Of a DNA stretch of 33,058 nucleotides, positions 1 to 7,513 are shown piece by piece. The notes under the pieces were generated by a model. That model was not told the DNA's origin, ran no database searches, and saw only the letters and a list, made by a program, of their open reading frames with translations. This stretch comes from RECG01 sp964444805 (lineage in GTDB: Bacteria > Bacillota_I > Bacilli_A > Acholeplasmatales > Acholeplasmataceae). Position 1 is the stretch's first letter. Each line of letters opens with the position of its first letter. A program made the position numbers and the translations under genes. The DNA is taken from NCBI GenBank assembly GCA_964444805.1, contig CAYUIK010000041.1:1-33058 (forward strand), in the 5' to 3' direction.

Positions 1-189
1 AGCGCCTATAACGGAGTCATTTGGCGCACGATGGGAATCTACACTCTGATCATCGCCCTTTTGACCTATCTCGTCTTTTTCCATCGCCGCATTCGTGAAC
101 ACATTAGAACCAAGAACGAACCCAAACGACCGATGTCATCGAACAAGGCACTTTTCACCGATTACGTTGAAAAAAAGGATGAACGATGA
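1..189 (+). CDS. C-terminal fragment of an unidentified membrane protein
   Basis: An open frame runs in from the left edge in frame 1 and ends at TGA 187-189, giving the last 62 residues of a protein whose start lies outside the window. The visible part has one hydrophobic segment (about residues 11-27, rich in Ile, Leu, Tyr and Phe) followed by a short, highly charged tail with many Arg and Lys residues. This is a typical last membrane helix with a cytoplasmic tail. A 12-bp hairpin terminator overlaps the stop codon, which supports the frame as a real gene end. No family can be assigned from so short a piece. Confidence 0.7.
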   Translation, partial: SAYNGVIWRTMGIYTLIIALLTYLVFFHRRIREHIRTKNEPKRPMSSNKALFTDYVEKKDER

Positions 190-204
190 TTTTCATCCTT
201 TTTT
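170..204 (+). terminator. Intrinsic terminator overlapping the stop of the partial gene
   Basis: A perfect 12-bp inverted repeat (A6-GGATGA at 171-182 and TCATCC-T6 at 193-204) encloses a 10-base loop and ends in a T run. The stop codon 187-189 lies in the loop. The A/T symmetry means it could work on both strands. Confidence 0.75.
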
Positions 205-215
205 CATCTTTACAA

Positions 216-245
216 TTGTATTTTCCTTTTTCCTTGTGTTATACT
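216..245 (+). promoter_or_regulatory. Probable promoter of tRNA-Trp
   Basis: TTGTAT (216-221) and TATACT (240-245) are separated by 18 bases and end 35 bases before the mature tRNA. The -10 match is good, but the -35 is weak and the spacer is one base long. A small inverted repeat (TGCTTA...TAAGCA) lies between the promoter and the tRNA. Confidence 0.45.
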
Positions 246-280
246 TAATATTGCTTATGCACGTATAAGCATACGTATTA

Positions 281-355
281 AGGGGTATGGTGTCAATGGT
301 AGCACAGCGGTCTCCAAAACCGTCGGTGCGGGTTCGAATCCTGCTACCCCTGCCA
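281..355 (+). tRNA. tRNA-Trp, anticodon CCA
   Basis: A full cloverleaf can be drawn. The 7-bp acceptor stem pairs AGGGGTA (281-287) with TACCCCT (345-351), with discriminator G352 and an encoded CCA at 353-355. The anticodon stem GCGGT/ACCGT (307-311/319-323) has one G-T pair and holds the loop CTCCAAA, which places anticodon CCA at 314-316. The T-arm contains GGTTCGAATCC. This tRNA reads UGG only. Together with TGA stops throughout the window, it argues against the mycoplasma code in which TGA means Trp. Confidence 0.97.
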
Positions 356-368
356 ATTTGAAACGAAT

Positions 369-395
369 CCGGTATGTCTTCATACCGGTTTTTTT
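369..395 (+). terminator. Terminator after tRNA-Trp
   Basis: CCGGTATG (369-376), a TCTT loop and CATACCGG (381-388) form a perfect 8-bp stem followed directly by seven T. The T run reaches the stop codon of the convergent sensor kinase gene. Confidence 0.9.
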
Positions 396-2106
396 ATGCG
401 GTCGTCTCTTGATTCGAACGCCTGATCCTTCCATCCTTGAGCGTAACGATGATCGTCGTTCCTTGATTCGGTTTCGATTGAAGGTCAATCGTTCCTTCGT
501 ACTTAAGAGCGATGTGCTTGACGATCGCTAAACCGAGTCCGGTACTCCCATCCAGACGCGTCTTGTCGACGCGATAGAACCGCTCGAATACGCGTTGCTG
601 ATGCTTTTCACTGATGCCAATTCCTTCATCCTTTACGCGAAATCGTACGCCTTGTGAGGTGCGTCTAAGTTCGACCTCGATCGTACTGTCTTCATGACTG
701 TAGCGCATCGCGTTCTCGATTAGGTTTTTGAAGAGTTTTTGAATATCAAAGGCATCAACGACCATGTGACAGTCGGTGACATCCAATTTGATCTGGATGT
801 TCTTTTCTTTTCCAAGGGGTTCGAGTTGAAGGATGATTTCTTCTAGGATCGGATTCAAGTGTTCCTTTTGATAACCGTCCTGCTTCAAGTGTTCGAGTCG
901 CGAGAGCACGAGCATATCCTCGATAATCGCTGTCATCGTTTTCGATTGTTTGACGACCTGATGGGCGATCTCAGTCGTTTCTTCGGCTTCAACCAACCGA
1001 TTCTCAATCAGTTCCGCGTATCCCCGGATCGCCGTCAATGGCGATTTCAGTTCATGCGAGGCATACATGAAAAAGTCTCTTTTCATGGATGCGATCGCGC
1101 GCTCTTCGCTGACATTCGAGAGGATGATCAAAACGGTATCCTCAAGACCCGATTCACCCTCATGGATCGGATGGGTCTTCATCTTATAGATATCCTGCTT
1201 GACCTTGAGTTCCGTGCGTTCCGTCTTTCGCGACTTTCTGGTCTTATTCAAGGCTTTTTGGATTTCATGCGTCCGCATGGAAACATAGCTCGGATGGTTC
1301 AAGGCTTCATCGGTCAAGTCGAATAGCTCACGAGCGCTTTGATTGTAGTATACGAGACGGTCGTTCGCATCGAATAACAGAACGGCCGGATCCATGACAT
1401 TCAAAACATGATTGAGCTGTTCCTTGTAACGCTTGGTCAATGTGATATTACGAGCGATTTCGAGATTGACGTCATTGAGCTCATCGAGCGTCCTGTTAAT
1501 CTCCCGATATGGGCTATTTAAAGCCATCACTTGGTATTTGTTGTCGCGAAGTGAACGAATGCCCTCTTTGACTTGATTCCAGGAGGATATGACGTTTCTG
1601 TTGATCCGGTTCAAGCCAACGTAGTAAATCAAAAGGGTCAACATGCCACTACCGAGCAAAATGATGATCATCTGCGTGTAAACGTTCGAACGGGTCGATA
1701 CCGGAACGGCAATACGCAAGTAATTGCCATCATCCATTTGTCTGGCTATATAGTAGAGTTCGACATCGATGGTCGCCGAGGTCCGAATATGAACCGTGCC
1801 CGGTTCTTTCAACTCCGGTCGATTGCTTTTATCGGTCCCGATCCGGTCGTCGTGGGAGTCGATTAAAACGCGGAATTCATCATCGAAAATCGTTAGTCGT
1901 CGGTCGCTGTGATAGTCTTCGACGAACGACTCGACCGTCCCCTGATAATTCATGTAGGAGCGTTCGACTTCATCGATATGGGCGCGCATGAACGTTTCTT
2001 CGGTATCCGCCTTCATTTGGAAGAACACGAAGAATAGAAAGACGAAAAAGACCACGAATGCCGTGATCATGAGCACCATGTTGTGGTGAATCAACGCTCG
2101 TTTCAT
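394..2106 (-). CDS. phoR: PhoR-type membrane sensor histidine kinase
   Basis: This 570-residue kinase is the likely phosphate-starvation sensor partner of the regulator encoded just upstream. Helix 1 (about 11-30) and helix 2 (about 145-163) flank an extracytoplasmic domain of about 115 residues. A HAMP-like linker and a PAS domain (about 232-340) follow. The HisKA domain carries the phospho-acceptor in SHELKSP (His351), and the ATPase domain shows the N box (NLIENAMRYS, 461-470), G1 (DEGIGI, 493-498) and G2 (GLGLAI, 523-528). This is the usual PhoR/WalK layout. Its ATG shares one base with the regulator's TAA (TAATG), a sign of translational coupling. The identity as PhoR, rather than another OmpR-family partner kinase, rests on its place at the end of the pst-phoU operon. 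Confidence 0.9.
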   Translation of the reverse strand: MKRALIHHNMVLMITAFVVFFVFLFFVFFQMKADTEETFMRAHIDEVERSYMNYQGTVESFVEDYHSDRRLTIFDDEFRVLIDSHDDRIGTDKSNRPELKEPGTVHIRTSATIDVELYYIARQMDDGNYLRIAVPVSTRSNVYTQMIIILLGSGMLTLLIYYVGLNRINRNVISSWNQVKEGIRSLRDNKYQVMALNSPYREINRTLDELNDVNLEIARNITLTKRYKEQLNHVLNVMDPAVLLFDANDRLVYYNQSARELFDLTDEALNHPSYVSMRTHEIQKALNKTRKSRKTERTELKVKQDIYKMKTHPIHEGESGLEDTVLIILSNVSEERAIASMKRDFFMYASHELKSPLTAIRGYAELIENRLVEAEETTEIAHQVVKQSKTMTAIIEDMLVLSRLEHLKQDGYQKEHLNPILEEIILQLEPLGKEKNIQIKLDVTDCHMVVDAFDIQKLFKNLIENAMRYSHEDSTIEVELRRTSQGVRFRVKDEGIGISEKHQQRVFERFYRVDKTRLDGSTGLGLAIVKHIALKYEGTIDLQSKPNQGTTIIVTLKDGRIRRSNQETTA

Positions 2107-2765
2107 TAGACCTGATAGCCGATCCCACGGATCGTCTTGATCTCGATTGAGGCGTTCTTCGTCCTCAGTTTGTCCCGAAGCGATTTGATATGCATGTCGA
2201 GCGTCCTCGTTTCACCGATATAATCGGTATTCCAGACGACATCGAAGATCGTTTCCTTCGTGACGACGCTCCCTTTGTTCTTAAGAAGCAAGGCCATGAC
2301 CTGGAACTCCTTGTTCGTCAGATAGACTTCCCGGTCATCGATCATGAAGACATGCTTTTCGTCATCCAGGCGGACATTCCCGCTTTCATGTACGACCGTG
2401 GTTTTCCGTTTTCGCAGTTTCGACTGAATTCTCGATGTCAGTTCCAGAACGCCGAAAGGCTTCGTCAGATAATCGTCGGCCCCCGCATCGAGTGCGGTCA
2501 CTTTATCCATTTCGCTTTGAAGTGCCGAGACCATCATGATCGGCATATCCTTGTCGATCTTCCGTATTTCTTTGATCAGCTCGATTCCCGACATGTCCGG
2601 CAACATGATGTCTAGGAGAACCATATCGGGCCGTCGATCCTTGAACGCTTCCAAAAAGGATTCGCCTGTTTGAAAACCGACACCGTCATACTTGGCATTG
2701 TCGATCGTCTTTTCAATAATATAGCCGATTGCCTGGTCGTCCTCTACAAAATAGATTTTAGCCAT
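2106..2765 (-). CDS. phoP: OmpR/PhoB-family response regulator
   Basis: A 219-residue two-domain regulator of normal family length. The receiver domain (1-120) has the acidic pair at residues 9-10 in VEDD, the phospho-acceptor Asp52 in LLDIMLP and the conserved Lys in LTKPFG. The C-terminal winged helix (about 125-219) ends in TIRGIGYQV, the usual OmpR-type finish. It follows phoU by 13 bases with an AAGGAGA ribosome site, and its stop overlaps the kinase start by one base. In known systems PhoP/PhoB binds repeated Pho boxes ahead of pstS, and such repeats are visible upstream of pstS here. The symbol phoP (or phoB) is chosen from context. Confidence 0.9.
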   Translation of the reverse strand: MAKIYFVEDDQAIGYIIEKTIDNAKYDGVGFQTGESFLEAFKDRRPDMVLLDIMLPDMSGIELIKEIRKIDKDMPIMMVSALQSEMDKVTALDAGADDYLTKPFGVLELTSRIQSKLRKRKTTVVHESGNVRLDDEKHVFMIDDREVYLTNKEFQVMALLLKNKGSVVTKETIFDVVWNTDYIGETRTLDMHIKSLRDKLRTKNASIEIKTIRGIGYQV

Positions 2766-2778
2766 GCCTCATATCTCC

Positions 2779-3441
2779 TTAAAAGAGTATCGTATCCTTG
2801 TGCGTCCCCGTATCGATGAAAATGATCCACTCCGCGATATTGACCGCGTGATCACCGACGCGTTCGATGTATTTCGCGACCATCATGATGTAGATCGCGT
2901 CGTTCGCATCAATTTTATCATATTTTAGTTCACTTGTAATCTTTTTGACGGCTTCATCGAAAAGGTCGTCGACTTCGTCATCCATATCGATGACCGACTG
3001 GGCGCGTTCGATGTCGACATTAACGAGCGCTTCGACACTCGTTAAAACCATTTTTTCAATGATTTCAGCCATTTTGGATGCGATCGGCATGACGAGCTTG
3101 TTGCGTTTGTTTTTCAAGTGTCTCGTCATCTCGGCGATATCCGATGCGTGATCGCCGATACGTTCGAGATCCGTGATGAGCTTTAGAATCCCCGTGACGA
3201 GCCTTAAATCTCCGGCGACAGGTTGTTCCCGCCAGATGATGCGAAGGGCGCTCTTGGCGATATTCTCTTCGAACTGGTCGACTTCCTCATCTTTCGCCAT
3301 GACGGCTTTCGCGAGTTCTTGGTCGTTCGACTTGAACGCTTCGATTCCTTCCTTGATATTAGCCAATGCGAGATCGGCCATTTGGACAACATCTTTCTTG
3401 ATATCCTGGATTAACTGTATGAGTGTCGCTCTTGGAGCCAT
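2779..3441 (-). CDS. phoU: PhoU phosphate signalling protein
   Basis: This 220-residue, all-helical protein has the two PhoU repeats. Each ends in its metal-binding helix signature, ERIGDHA at 93-99 and ERVGDHA at 193-199. PhoU links the PstSCAB transporter to the PhoR kinase and damps signalling when phosphate is plentiful. The frame is open further upstream, but residues before this ATG are read out of frame with pstB and look like a shadow. The ATG at 3441 has a GGAGG site 8 bases before it and gives the standard family length. It lies between pstB and the response regulator gene, which is the usual order. Confidence 0.95.
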   Translation of the reverse strand: MAPRATLIQLIQDIKKDVVQMADLALANIKEGIEAFKSNDQELAKAVMAKDEEVDQFEENIAKSALRIIWREQPVAGDLRLVTGILKLITDLERIGDHASDIAEMTRHLKNKRNKLVMPIASKMAEIIEKMVLTSVEALVNVDIERAQSVIDMDDEVDDLFDEAVKKITSELKYDKIDANDAIYIMMVAKYIERVGDHAVNIAEWIIFIDTGTHKDTILF

Positions 3442-3457
3442 GTGCCATTCCTCCTTA

Positions 3458-4234
3458 TTATCCGAAACGACCGGTAATGTAGTCCTCGGTCTTCTGGTGC
3501 TTCGGTTTGGAAAAGATTTGATTCGTATCGCCGTACTCGATGAGTTCTCCCATGAGAAAGAACGCCGTTTTATCGGATATGCGAGCAGCCTGCTGCATGT
3601 TGTGCGTGACGATAATGATCGTATAGTATTTTTTGAGTTCACTGATCAGATCCTCGATCTTCGCAGTTGCGACAGGATCGAGCGCTGACGTCGGTTCATC
3701 CATGAGAATAACGTCCGGTTTCATGGCGATCGTCCGAGCGATACAAAGCCTTTGTTGTTGCCCTCCGGACAAAGCCAAGGCTGACTCCTTGAGACGATCC
3801 TTGACCTCGTCGATCAATGCCGCTTGTTCCAAGGCTTCCATGACGATTCGATCGAGCGATCCCTTATCCTTGATTCCCTGACAACGCGGTCCATAAGCGA
3901 CGTTATCATAGATCGTCATCGGAAACGGATTGGGCTTTTGAAAAACCATGCCGACCTGTTTCCTGAGACCGATGACATCCATCTTTTGACGATAGATGTT
4001 CTCTTCTTTAAACATGACCGTTCCTTCGATCCGGCAATCATCGATTAAGTCATTCATCCGGTTGAGCGTTCGCAAAAAGGTCGACTTACCGCATCCCGAT
4101 GGTCCAATCAATGCCATGACTTCTTTCTCGCAAGCCGTGACTTTGATGTCTTTTAGCGCTTGAAAGTCACCGTAATAGAGGTTCAGATCCGTGATTGAAA
4201 ATGTTTGTCTTTTGATTTCGCAACATGTATCCAT
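3458..4234 (-). CDS. pstB: Phosphate ABC transporter ATP-binding protein PstB
   Basis: This is the cytoplasmic ATPase that drives phosphate import through PstC and PstA. In the 258-residue form the Walker A motif GPSGCGKST is at 44-52, the Q loop at VFQKPNPFPM (about 97-106), the signature LSGGQ at 155-159, Walker B VILMDE at 175-180 and the switch His at 211 in THNMQQA. FYGDF-like wording (YYGDFQALK) near the start and the NPFPM segment are PstB hallmarks. Two starts are possible. The ATG at 4246 would overlap pstA by 11 bases but has its purine stretch directly against it. The ATG at 4234 has GGAAG five bases upstream and follows the pstA stop by one base, so it is preferred. Confidence 0.95.
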   Translation of the reverse strand: MDTCCEIKRQTFSITDLNLYYGDFQALKDIKVTACEKEVMALIGPSGCGKSTFLRTLNRMNDLIDDCRIEGTVMFKEENIYRQKMDVIGLRKQVGMVFQKPNPFPMTIYDNVAYGPRCQGIKDKGSLDRIVMEALEQAALIDEVKDRLKESALALSGGQQQRLCIARTIAMKPDVILMDEPTSALDPVATAKIEDLISELKKYYTIIIVTHNMQQAARISDKTAFFLMGELIEYGDTNQIFSKPKHQKTEDYITGRFG

Positions 4235-4235
4235 A

Positions 4236-5432
4236 TTATCTTCCATACCTTTCGACCAAGCGTCTGGTCAGTAATTTGATCGAGATGTTCAAACTCAAAA
4301 CGATGATGAGAATGATTAAGGCGATCGTCGCCGAAAGCTCGATGTTAGCGGGCTCATCGGTCATCATCGACCAGATGTGAACGGCGAGCGACGTCGACTT
4401 GTCGGTCAAACGAATATCGTCTTTGATCGCCGTTCCGATCGCGAAGACGAGGGCCGCACTCTCACCGATGATCCGACCGATCGCGAGCAGTGTCGCCGTT
4501 AGAATACCGGGAAATGCATTGGGCAAAACGACTTTTGTCGTTGTCTGCGTCTTGCTGGCCCCGAGTGCGAGCGAAGCGAACCTCAACTCATCCGGGACGA
4601 CTTTAAGACTTTCTTCGGTCGTCCGAATGATGACGGGAAGAAGAATGACCGCGAGTGTCAGTGATCCGGAAATGAGGTTTCCTCCGGTCGCCTTGGTCAA
4701 AGAAACCGTAATCGGCACGAACACGGCGAGTCCCATCAGACCGTAAATGACGGAAGGTACCCCTGTCAACATTTCGATCAATGAGCGTATCGTGCGCGTA
4801 ATACGCGTGTTCTTGGCATATTCATTCAAGTAGAGCGCGGAACTGATCCCGATCGGAAGCGCGATCACAAGCGTCAGACCGATGAGATAGAGCGTCGTTA
4901 TGATCGAACCGCGAATACCACCACCGGTAGTTATATATTCGAGTTCGCGAAACGAATCGCTTTGATCGAGCGCTTCAACCATTTTTTCCGCGCCGTAACG
5001 GGAAAGCGCGGTCGGTTTTCCCTCGAAAGCGATGCGAATGATCGAGTAATCGAGGTCCAACGACAATTTCTCTTCACCGACACCTTTGTCTCTCATGGAT
5101 TGCAAGGGTGAGTTCTCATCGACATGAGCAACCACGATGACGTTCTTTCCCATGAGATCGATATCATCCTTGAGCGCGATCCCCCATTTGGCCGAATAAA
5201 AGGCATCGTCATCGATTCGACTGTTTTCACAGTTGCATAGTTGATCCGTTTCCAGCGCGGCGATATGATTGACTGCCTGATAGTTGTGCGTCACGAGGTC
5301 CCAATTGAGCAGATGAATACCTTTGGTAAAAACGAAACCGATGATCATAAGGAGAACGAACAGACTGATGAAGGATGCGACATAGGTAATTCCCTGCAAA
5401 ATCGTATCCTTGATGCGTACACTATTTGACAT
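4236..5432 (-). CDS. pstA: Phosphate ABC transporter permease PstA with an extra external domain
   Basis: At 398 residues this is about 100 longer than usual PstA proteins. Helix 1 (about 14-37) is followed by an unusual extracytoplasmic stretch (about 60-170) before the normal permease core starts at GGGIRGSIITTLYLIG. The core shows the expected motifs, including MLTGVPSVIYGLMG, and the EAA-like loop SLALGASKTQTTTKVVLP. The extra part has the wording of a PDZ fold (KNVIVVAHVDENSPL, then IIRIAFEGKP and a final strand at FRELEYIT), although this is only an eye match. It also holds a CNC pair (residues 66-68). The ATG has an AAGGTGG site 9 bases upstream and overlaps the pstC end by 11 bases. 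The permease call is firm and the insert assignment is tentative. Confidence 0.93.
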   Translation of the reverse strand: MSNSVRIKDTILQGITYVASFISLFVLLMIIGFVFTKGIHLLNWDLVTHNYQAVNHIAALETDQLCNCENSRIDDDAFYSAKWGIALKDDIDLMGKNVIVVAHVDENSPLQSMRDKGVGEEKLSLDLDYSIIRIAFEGKPTALSRYGAEKMVEALDQSDSFRELEYITTGGGIRGSIITTLYLIGLTLVIALPIGISSALYLNEYAKNTRITRTIRSLIEMLTGVPSVIYGLMGLAVFVPITVSLTKATGGNLISGSLTLAVILLPVIIRTTEESLKVVPDELRFASLALGASKTQTTTKVVLPNAFPGILTATLLAIGRIIGESAALVFAIGTAIKDDIRLTDKSTSLAVHIWSMMTDEPANIELSATIALIILIIVLSLNISIKLLTRRLVERYGR

Positions 5433-6366
5433 GGACGTTTCCCACCTTTCGTTTGACCCAGTTGAGCGTCATGTTGGTCAGAAAGATGACCGCCATCAAT
5501 ACGAGACCGACCGAAAAACGTATGTCGTAATCGATTCCGGTCGTCTCTTTCATGCCCTCGAGCATGATCGTGGTCAGCGTACTCGTCGTATCGAAGATCT
5601 GAAAAGAGAATCCGGAACGACGTCCGCCGGCGACCAAAGAAACCGCCGTCGCTTCACCGAGTACGCGACCGATCCCGAGGATTGCCGCAGTGAAAATACC
5701 TGACTTTGCCGCTGCGAGGACAACTTTGAAATGCGTTTGTGTTGGTGAGGCACCGAGCGCGAGCGACGCGTGTTCGATATCCTTGTCGACGCTACGAATC
5801 GAAACTTCGGAGATCGCCGTAATCGTCGGAATCGTCATGAGTGCGAGAACCAGGACCGCTGAAAGAATCGAGTTCCCGCCCTTCGACTGAAACCCAAAGA
5901 ACCCGCTCACGTCATAGACCACCTGCAGGATGACACCCGCTCCAAATAGGCCATAGATAATCGAGGGAATCGATGCGAGCATTTCAACGACGGTTCGAAG
6001 AACCATCGCGATTTTTTTCGGTGCGACTTTGGCAATGAACAAAGCTGTCAGAACACCGATCGGAAAAGAAATCACAAGGGAAAGGATCGCCGTATAGATC
6101 GTACTGACGATAATGAAACCGATACTGTAAAGACTCGATTTAAAGTAAACACCGGTAAGCCAGGTATTTCCGGTTAAAAAGGGAATCACCTGGACGCGTC
6201 CGAGTCCGTCATTTTGCGTTATGAACGGTGTCATCCCCTTGACGAGGATAACACCGGCAATGACAATGATAAACGATGCGGACATAAGGGTAATCGCGTA
6301 GAGCACATATTTGGTCGCTTGATCGATGGCAAGCGCCCGTTTCGTGCGATTCATCGTGCGTGTCAA
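5422..6366 (-). CDS. pstC: Phosphate ABC transporter permease PstC
   Basis: A 314-residue membrane permease with about six helices, of normal PstC length. It shows the core wording FPIGVLTALFIAK, MLASIPSIIYGLFG and the EAA-like loop ASLALGASPTQTHFKVVLAAAKSGI, which contacts PstB. It forms the channel with PstA. The start is a TTG at 6366: GGAGA stands 7-8 bases before it, while the first ATG, four codons later, is too far from any ribosome site. It is separated from pstS by a strong 15-bp hairpin, so pstS and pstC are probably expressed at different levels. Confidence 0.94.
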   Translation of the reverse strand: MTRTMNRTKRALAIDQATKYVLYAITLMSASFIIVIAGVILVKGMTPFITQNDGLGRVQVIPFLTGNTWLTGVYFKSSLYSIGFIIVSTIYTAILSLVISFPIGVLTALFIAKVAPKKIAMVLRTVVEMLASIPSIIYGLFGAGVILQVVYDVSGFFGFQSKGGNSILSAVLVLALMTIPTITAISEVSIRSVDKDIEHASLALGASPTQTHFKVVLAAAKSGIFTAAILGIGRVLGEATAVSLVAGGRRSGFSFQIFDTTSTLTTIMLEGMKETTGIDYDIRFSVGLVLMAVIFLTNMTLNWVKRKVGNVHVK

Positions 6367-6384
6367 GTCATCATCTCCTGTAGT

Positions 6385-6420
6385 CGTTGAAAAAGCCCAC
6401 GAAGATGGGCTTTTTCAACG
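6385..6420 (-). terminator. Strong hairpin between pstS and pstC (attenuator or mRNA stabiliser)
   Basis: CGTTGAAAAAGCCCA (6385-6399) and its exact complement (6406-6420) form a perfect 15-bp stem with a 6-base loop. The T5 run of a typical intrinsic terminator is inside the 3' arm. It sits 14 bases after the pstS stop and about 20 bases before the pstC start. It probably lets only part of transcription continue into pstCAB, or protects the 3' end of a short pstS mRNA. Confidence 0.8.
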
Positions 6421-6434
6421 GAATTTTTACGTGA

Positions 6435-7379
6435 TTATTCGGAAGGAACGTCTTCCCAAGTCCCATATGTACCGTCATAGATCTTCTTGAGTGTTTCTGC
6501 GGTCATGTCGCTGATCGGATTGTCGAGGTGAACGATAACGACGATGGCATCCCAAGCGAGTTGTCCGTTTTGATCTTCTGCGACACCAACGAGTTCGGAA
6601 TCTTTGAAAGGTCGCGAGGCGAATCCAACGTCCTTGGCGATCGATGAATCGACGGCTTCAACGTTTGTACGCTTGTATGCGTCTCCGGATCCCGTGTGGT
6701 CGTGTTCAGCCACGAAGTTTCCGGCTTTCGCGGTAAACGCGGCTGTTAGAGCTTCAGCGACCTTTTGGATCGAATCGGATCCACCGAAACGAACGGTAAC
6801 ACTGGAGTTGTCCTGATCGGTAATCGGATGATCGCCCTTGATGTCGTCCCACGTTTCTGTTGCAGAAAGAGCGATGGCGCCCGCGTTATTAATGATGTCA
6901 GCGGCATCCGTCGTACCCAGGAATGCTACGAATGCGTGCACGAGATCTTCGACTTCTGTACTCGGGTAGTCACCCGCGTCACGAAGCATCCAGTTAAAGG
7001 GGCGTTTGAGTCCATAAGAGTCGTCCATGACGTTTTCTTCGGTCGGTTCAACGCCTTCGAAGTGCATCGCTTTGATCGTATCATTCACGCTCGATAGCGA
7101 TACGTAACCGATTCCGTATTCGTCAACGGTCATCGATGTCATGATTCCGGTATTGTCCTTGATCACGAACCCTTCAGCGAGCAAGCTGTCATCGGTTGTT
7201 GCATCCGAGAAATCGATACCGCTCATGAATCCGTCTCGCGTACCGGAGGTGGTATCACGCGTGTAGATGACGATATTGCTCGAGAGATCGAAATCGTCTT
7301 CGTTTCCATCGGCTTCTTCACATGAAGCGAGGCCAAGAGGTAATGCGAGTAACATAAGTGCGAATAATAGTTTTTTCAT
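6435..7379 (-). CDS. pstS: Phosphate-binding lipoprotein PstS, apparently circularly permuted
   Basis: The 314-residue form starting at ATG 7379 (AAAGGAG site 6 bases upstream) has a signal peptide ending in the lipobox LASC, with Cys20 as the lipid anchor. The longer frame from 7406 lacks a ribosome site. It is a PstS-type periplasmic-binding-protein, but the halves are in reverse order. The usually central R-x3-SGTR segment (Arg41, SGTRDGF 45-51), GYVSL (91-95) and KRPF (125-128) come first. The usually N-terminal GGSDS (199-203), TGSGDA (229-234), DVGFASRPF (about 250-258) and DAIVVIV (277-283) come later. The protein ends at IYDGTYGTWEDV, which normally runs straight into the R-x3-SGTR segment. 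All expected phosphate-binding motifs seem present. Its place as first gene of the pst operon supports the role. Confidence 0.9.
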   Translation of the reverse strand: MKKLLFALMLLALPLGLASCEEADGNEDDFDLSSNIVIYTRDTTSGTRDGFMSGIDFSDATTDDSLLAEGFVIKDNTGIMTSMTVDEYGIGYVSLSSVNDTIKAMHFEGVEPTEENVMDDSYGLKRPFNWMLRDAGDYPSTEVEDLVHAFVAFLGTTDAADIINNAGAIALSATETWDDIKGDHPITDQDNSSVTVRFGGSDSIQKVAEALTAAFTAKAGNFVAEHDHTGSGDAYKRTNVEAVDSSIAKDVGFASRPFKDSELVGVAEDQNGQLAWDAIVVIVHLDNPISDMTAETLKKIYDGTYGTWEDVPSE

Positions 7380-7410
7380 TGTTTTCTCCTTTTTTTTGTT
7401 TTCCACACCT

Positions 7411-7474
7411 ATTATAGCGACTCCCCATCTTTCCTGAAACCATGAAAAGGTAATGCTTATGTAAAGATTGTGAA
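7411..7474 (-). promoter_or_regulatory. pstS promoter with Pho-box-like repeats
   Basis: A perfect TATAAT (7411-7416) lies 17 bases from a poor -35 (TTTCAG, 7434-7439), as expected for an activator-dependent promoter. Upstream on the same strand are TTCACA (7469-7474), TTACAT (7459-7464) and TTACCT (7448-7453), spaced 10 and 11 bases apart. This resembles the TTAACA-type direct repeats bound by PhoP in Bacillus. Assignment of PhoP as the binder is inference. Confidence 0.55.
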
Positions 7475-7477
7475 AAC

Positions 7478-7507
7478 AAAAAAAGAACCATCCGTTCAGG
7501 ATGGCTC
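7478..7507 (-). terminator. Terminator after the ABC exporter permease
   Basis: Read on the minus strand, GAGCCATCC and GGATGGTTC form a 9-bp stem (one G-T pair) around TGAAC, followed by seven T (A run 7478-7484 on the plus strand). It ends the exporter operon just upstream of the pstS promoter. Confidence 0.9.
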
Positions 7508-7513
7508 CCCCTG

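Noticed and set aside
255..488. Minus-strand open frame across the tRNA and terminator
   Set aside because: It is the complement of tRNA-Trp and of the end of the sensor kinase gene, and it has no ribosome site.
3442..3642. N-terminal extension of PhoU
   Set aside because: It overlaps pstB in another frame and has no family likeness. The GGAGG site fits the ATG at 3441.
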